Positions 62,893 to 64,000 of a DNA stretch of 64,000 bases are shown here, in pieces. Made by a program: the position numbers and the translations under genes. The number at the start of each line of letters is the position of its first letter. Position 1 is the stretch's first letter. The DNA lies in NCBI GenBank assembly GCA_049965715.1, contig JBMFWA010000001.1:1-64000 (forward strand), written 5' to 3'. The notes below the pieces were generated by a model, which saw nothing but the letters and a program-made list of their open reading frames with translations, did no database searches and was not told where the DNA came from. The DNA comes from JAKAFX01 sp049965715 (lineage in GTDB: Archaea; Thermoplasmatota; Thermoplasmata; Thermoplasmatales; Thermoplasmataceae).

Positions 62893-62968
62893 GTGCTCCG
62901 ACCGGGATTTGGACCCGGGTCGCCGGCTTGAAAGGCCGGTATGCTTGGCCGGACTACACCATCGGAGC
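62893..62968 (-). tRNA. trnE: tRNA-Glu (anticodon UUC)
   Basis: Reads on the reverse strand. Acceptor GCTCCGA pairs with TCGGAGC plus discriminator A (no encoded CCA). The anticodon stem CCGGC/GCCGG closes the loop CTTTCAA with anticodon TTC, for glutamate. T-arm CCGGG-TCCAAAT-CCCGG with all five pairs. The T-loop reads TCCAAAT where TTCRAAT is expected, so position 55 is C. No intron. TATA box at 62993-63002 upstream. Confidence 0.93.
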
Positions 62969-62992
62969 AAATTCAATGCCGTAGGAGTTCAC

Positions 62993-63002
62993 TTTATATT
63001 TA
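62993..63002 (-). promoter_or_regulatory. TATA box of tRNA-Glu
   Basis: Reverse-strand TAAATATAAA is centred about 29-30 bases before the first base of the mature tRNA, fitting a start a few bases upstream. Confidence 0.5.
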
Positions 63003-63105
63003 TCTTTGCCCGCGACACGAGTAATTATACCACTCTGCGAATAATCCAGTATCATCAGTTTTGATTAACGATACTGTTAATATATTAAGGTGAAATCATC
63101 CCAAA

Positions 63106-63180
63106 ATGGAAGAAGGAGAACAGAAAAATATAGTCAACAAAAATGATAACTATGCATTAAAGTATTTGATAAGGTATTGA
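63106..63180 (+). CDS. Possible leaderless 24-residue peptide
   Basis: A short frame (MEEGEQKNIVNKNDN... ending LIRY) whose ATG lies 24 bases after a good TATA box (TAATATAT at 63078-63085). Charged, no known motif. It could be real, or the promoter may serve the IS607 recombinase just downstream. Very uncertain. Confidence 0.2.
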   Translation: MEEGEQKNIVNKNDNYALKYLIRY

Positions 63181-63182
63181 CA

Positions 63183-63779
63183 ATGAAAGCCAGAGAGGTT
63201 TTGAACCTTCTGCAGATGTAGAGAAAAACGATCCATGTCCATGCAAAAGATGGCAGGATCAGATACACCGTAATGCCTGACAAGATGTACAATTACAACG
63301 AGGAGGATGTCTATAAAATTCTCAATAAAGATGTAAAAAGGAAAACCGTCATCTATGCGCGTGTCTCCATTTCCAAACAGAAGAATGATTTACAGAACCA
63401 GATACAGCAGTTGAAGCAGTGGTGTTTCATGAATGGAAATACAATCAGTGCAATATATTCTGGTATCGCTTCCGGGATATCATTTGAAAGGAGAAAAGGG
63501 TTCTTCGAGATGCTTGATGAGATCATGAACCATAAGGTTGAAAAGATAGCAATAATCTATAAGGACAGATTAAGCAGGGTCGGTTTTGAATTGTTTAAAT
63601 ACCTGTTTGCCAAATCCAGAACGGAGAACGTCGTTGTCTCTGAGATAGGCGATCCAAAACTTGATTCAGAAGAAGTCTTTGAGGAGATGTTTTCACTGTT
63701 GCACTGCTATTCCAAGAAGATGTATTCCAAGAGAAGAAACCATTCCATTGAGGTGGGATATGAAAACAACAAGAACTGA
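63183..63779 (+). pseudogene. tnpA: IS607 serine recombinase TnpA with in-frame TAG
   Basis: IS607 TnpA combines a MerR-like DNA-binding helix-turn-helix with a serine recombinase domain. Reading from the ATG at 63183 gives MKAREVLNLLQM, then TAG at 63219-63221, then RKTIHVHAKDGRIRYTVMPD, in the same frame as the recombinase domain (TVIYARVSISKQKNDLQNQ, with the catalytic serine in ARVS, and the YKDRLSRVGFEL part). So a single nonsense codon breaks the HTH. Restart at the ATG at 63273 would give 168 residues with an intact catalytic domain but no full HTH. It overlaps tnpB. Confidence 0.85.
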
Positions 63780-64000
63780 ACAAATCCATCTGAAGGAGAA
63801 TGAAACAGTCTCACGGATGTGCCATATATCCAAGAACCTGTACAATCAGGTCAATTACATCCTCAGGAACCAGTTCCTGAACCATGAGAAACTGATCGGA
63901 TACAGGGCGCTTGCAAAACAGTTTTCGAAACCATCAGGGATAGAAGATCATGACAACTTTCAGAAACTGCCGGCACAGACAGCACAATGGACCATAAAAA
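63760..64000 (+). CDS. tnpB: TnpB, RNA-guided nuclease of IS607 (5' part)
   Basis: The first 80 residues of a TnpB (OrfB), starting MKTTRTEQIHLKENETVS, followed by CHISKNLYNQVNYILRNQ and the LPAQTAQWTIK stretch, typical for the N-terminal domain. TnpB proteins are RuvC-type nucleases guided by an RNA from the element's right end and are the ancestors of Cas12. The RuvC and zinc parts are beyond the window, so it is unknown whether the copy is intact. The ATG sits in the end of tnpA, behind a GAGGTGG Shine-Dalgarno. Confidence 0.88.
   Translation, partial: MKTTRTEQIHLKENETVSRMCHISKNLYNQVNYILRNQFLNHEKLIGYRALAKQFSKPSGIEDHDNFQKLPAQTAQWTIK

Larger units (their letters stand above)
63183..64000 (+). 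mobile_element. IS607-family element (partial, right end outside)
   Basis: Contains a serine-recombinase gene and the start of tnpB in the order and overlap typical of IS607. The left end is not visible as these elements lack terminal inverted repeats; it lies somewhere in 63010-63182. The recombinase gene is interrupted by a stop codon. The right end and the RNA-coding part of the element lie beyond the window. Confidence 0.85.

Overview
The window looks like a draft or metagenome-derived contig from an archaeon of the order Thermoplasmatales (Thermoplasma/Ferroplasma-like acidophiles). Evidence: archaeal information-processing genes (aIF6, L31e, L39e, S19e, PDCD5-like protein, Rrp4/Rrp41/Rrp42 exosome, RpoP, RpoF, Pus10, SBDS, SRP54, proteasome alpha); a tricorn-interacting aminopeptidase; an epimerase-type threonine dehydrogenase of the Thermoplasma kind; geranylgeranyl reductase for ether lipids; and many TATA boxes about 23-27 bases before the start codon, as expected for leaderless mRNAs. 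Proteasome alpha is very close to the T. acidophilum protein. The genus cannot be named from the sequence alone. Two N-runs (40540-40801 and 50364-50409) interrupt rrp4 and psmA.

Layout. 1-5.7 kb: an unknown membrane protein, pyrE, a reverse-strand translation operon (rps19e, PDCD5-like, rpl39e, rpl31e, aIF6) and an ABC exporter. 5.7-26.3 kb: mostly housekeeping (rnhB, a TPR protein, purK/purE, Sua5, tricorn factor, metG, a GT2 glycosyltransferase, a DMT transporter, family-4 UDG, guaB, an MqnA-like protein, divergent tdh and kbl for threonine breakdown, sfsA, nth, ferredoxin plus geranylgeranyl reductase, SRP54). 26.4-29.5 kb: a decayed zone with a frame-broken zinc-ribbon remnant, an orphan D12 adenine methylase, a DUF998 protein, a C-terminal fragment of an aldolase and a frameshifted deoC. 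29.6-40.3 kb: ArsA/Get3-like ATPase, GH31 alpha-glucosidase, ExoIII, two tandem MFS paralogues, parvulin, DEAD-box helicase, cyclase-family hydrolase, pheS, and a 44-residue zinc-finger gene.

40.5-46.3 kb holds the exosome/ribosome/RNA polymerase operon (rrp4, rrp41, rrp42, rpl37ae, rpoP, pus10, rpl21e, rpoF, DUF655, ksgA). 46.3-50.1 kb carries an SPFH protein, an integral membrane protein and GTP-PEPCK. psmA (50.3 kb) and SBDS (56.1 kb), which often sit next to rrp4 in archaea, lie apart, separated by a respiratory operon: a membrane-anchored cupredoxin, a Tat-type Rieske protein, a long cytochrome b and a polytopic protein with a CQCE motif. 56.8-58.5 kb has carbamate kinase and a purine-type phosphoribosyltransferase.

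58.5-60.9 kb is a reverse-strand sulfur module (DsrE-like, TusA, SQR-like flavoprotein, DUF1641). Sulfide or persulfide oxidation by SQR would feed quinone, which the cytochrome b/Rieske unit could re-oxidise, so the two loci may work together. Divergent from it is a secreted protein with a duplicated NTF2/SnoaL-like domain, then a winged-helix regulator with a small membrane partner behind a 16-bp palindrome. The window ends with a reverse-strand tRNA-Glu and an IS607-type element whose recombinase carries an in-frame TAG and whose TnpB runs off the edge.

No CRISPR array, prophage or toxin-antitoxin pair was seen. The most interesting points are the cupredoxin/CQCE respiratory operon, the apparent AUA start of rpoP, the small zinc-finger gene, the broken genes around the orphan methylase, the promoter palindromes, and the TnpA/TnpB element.
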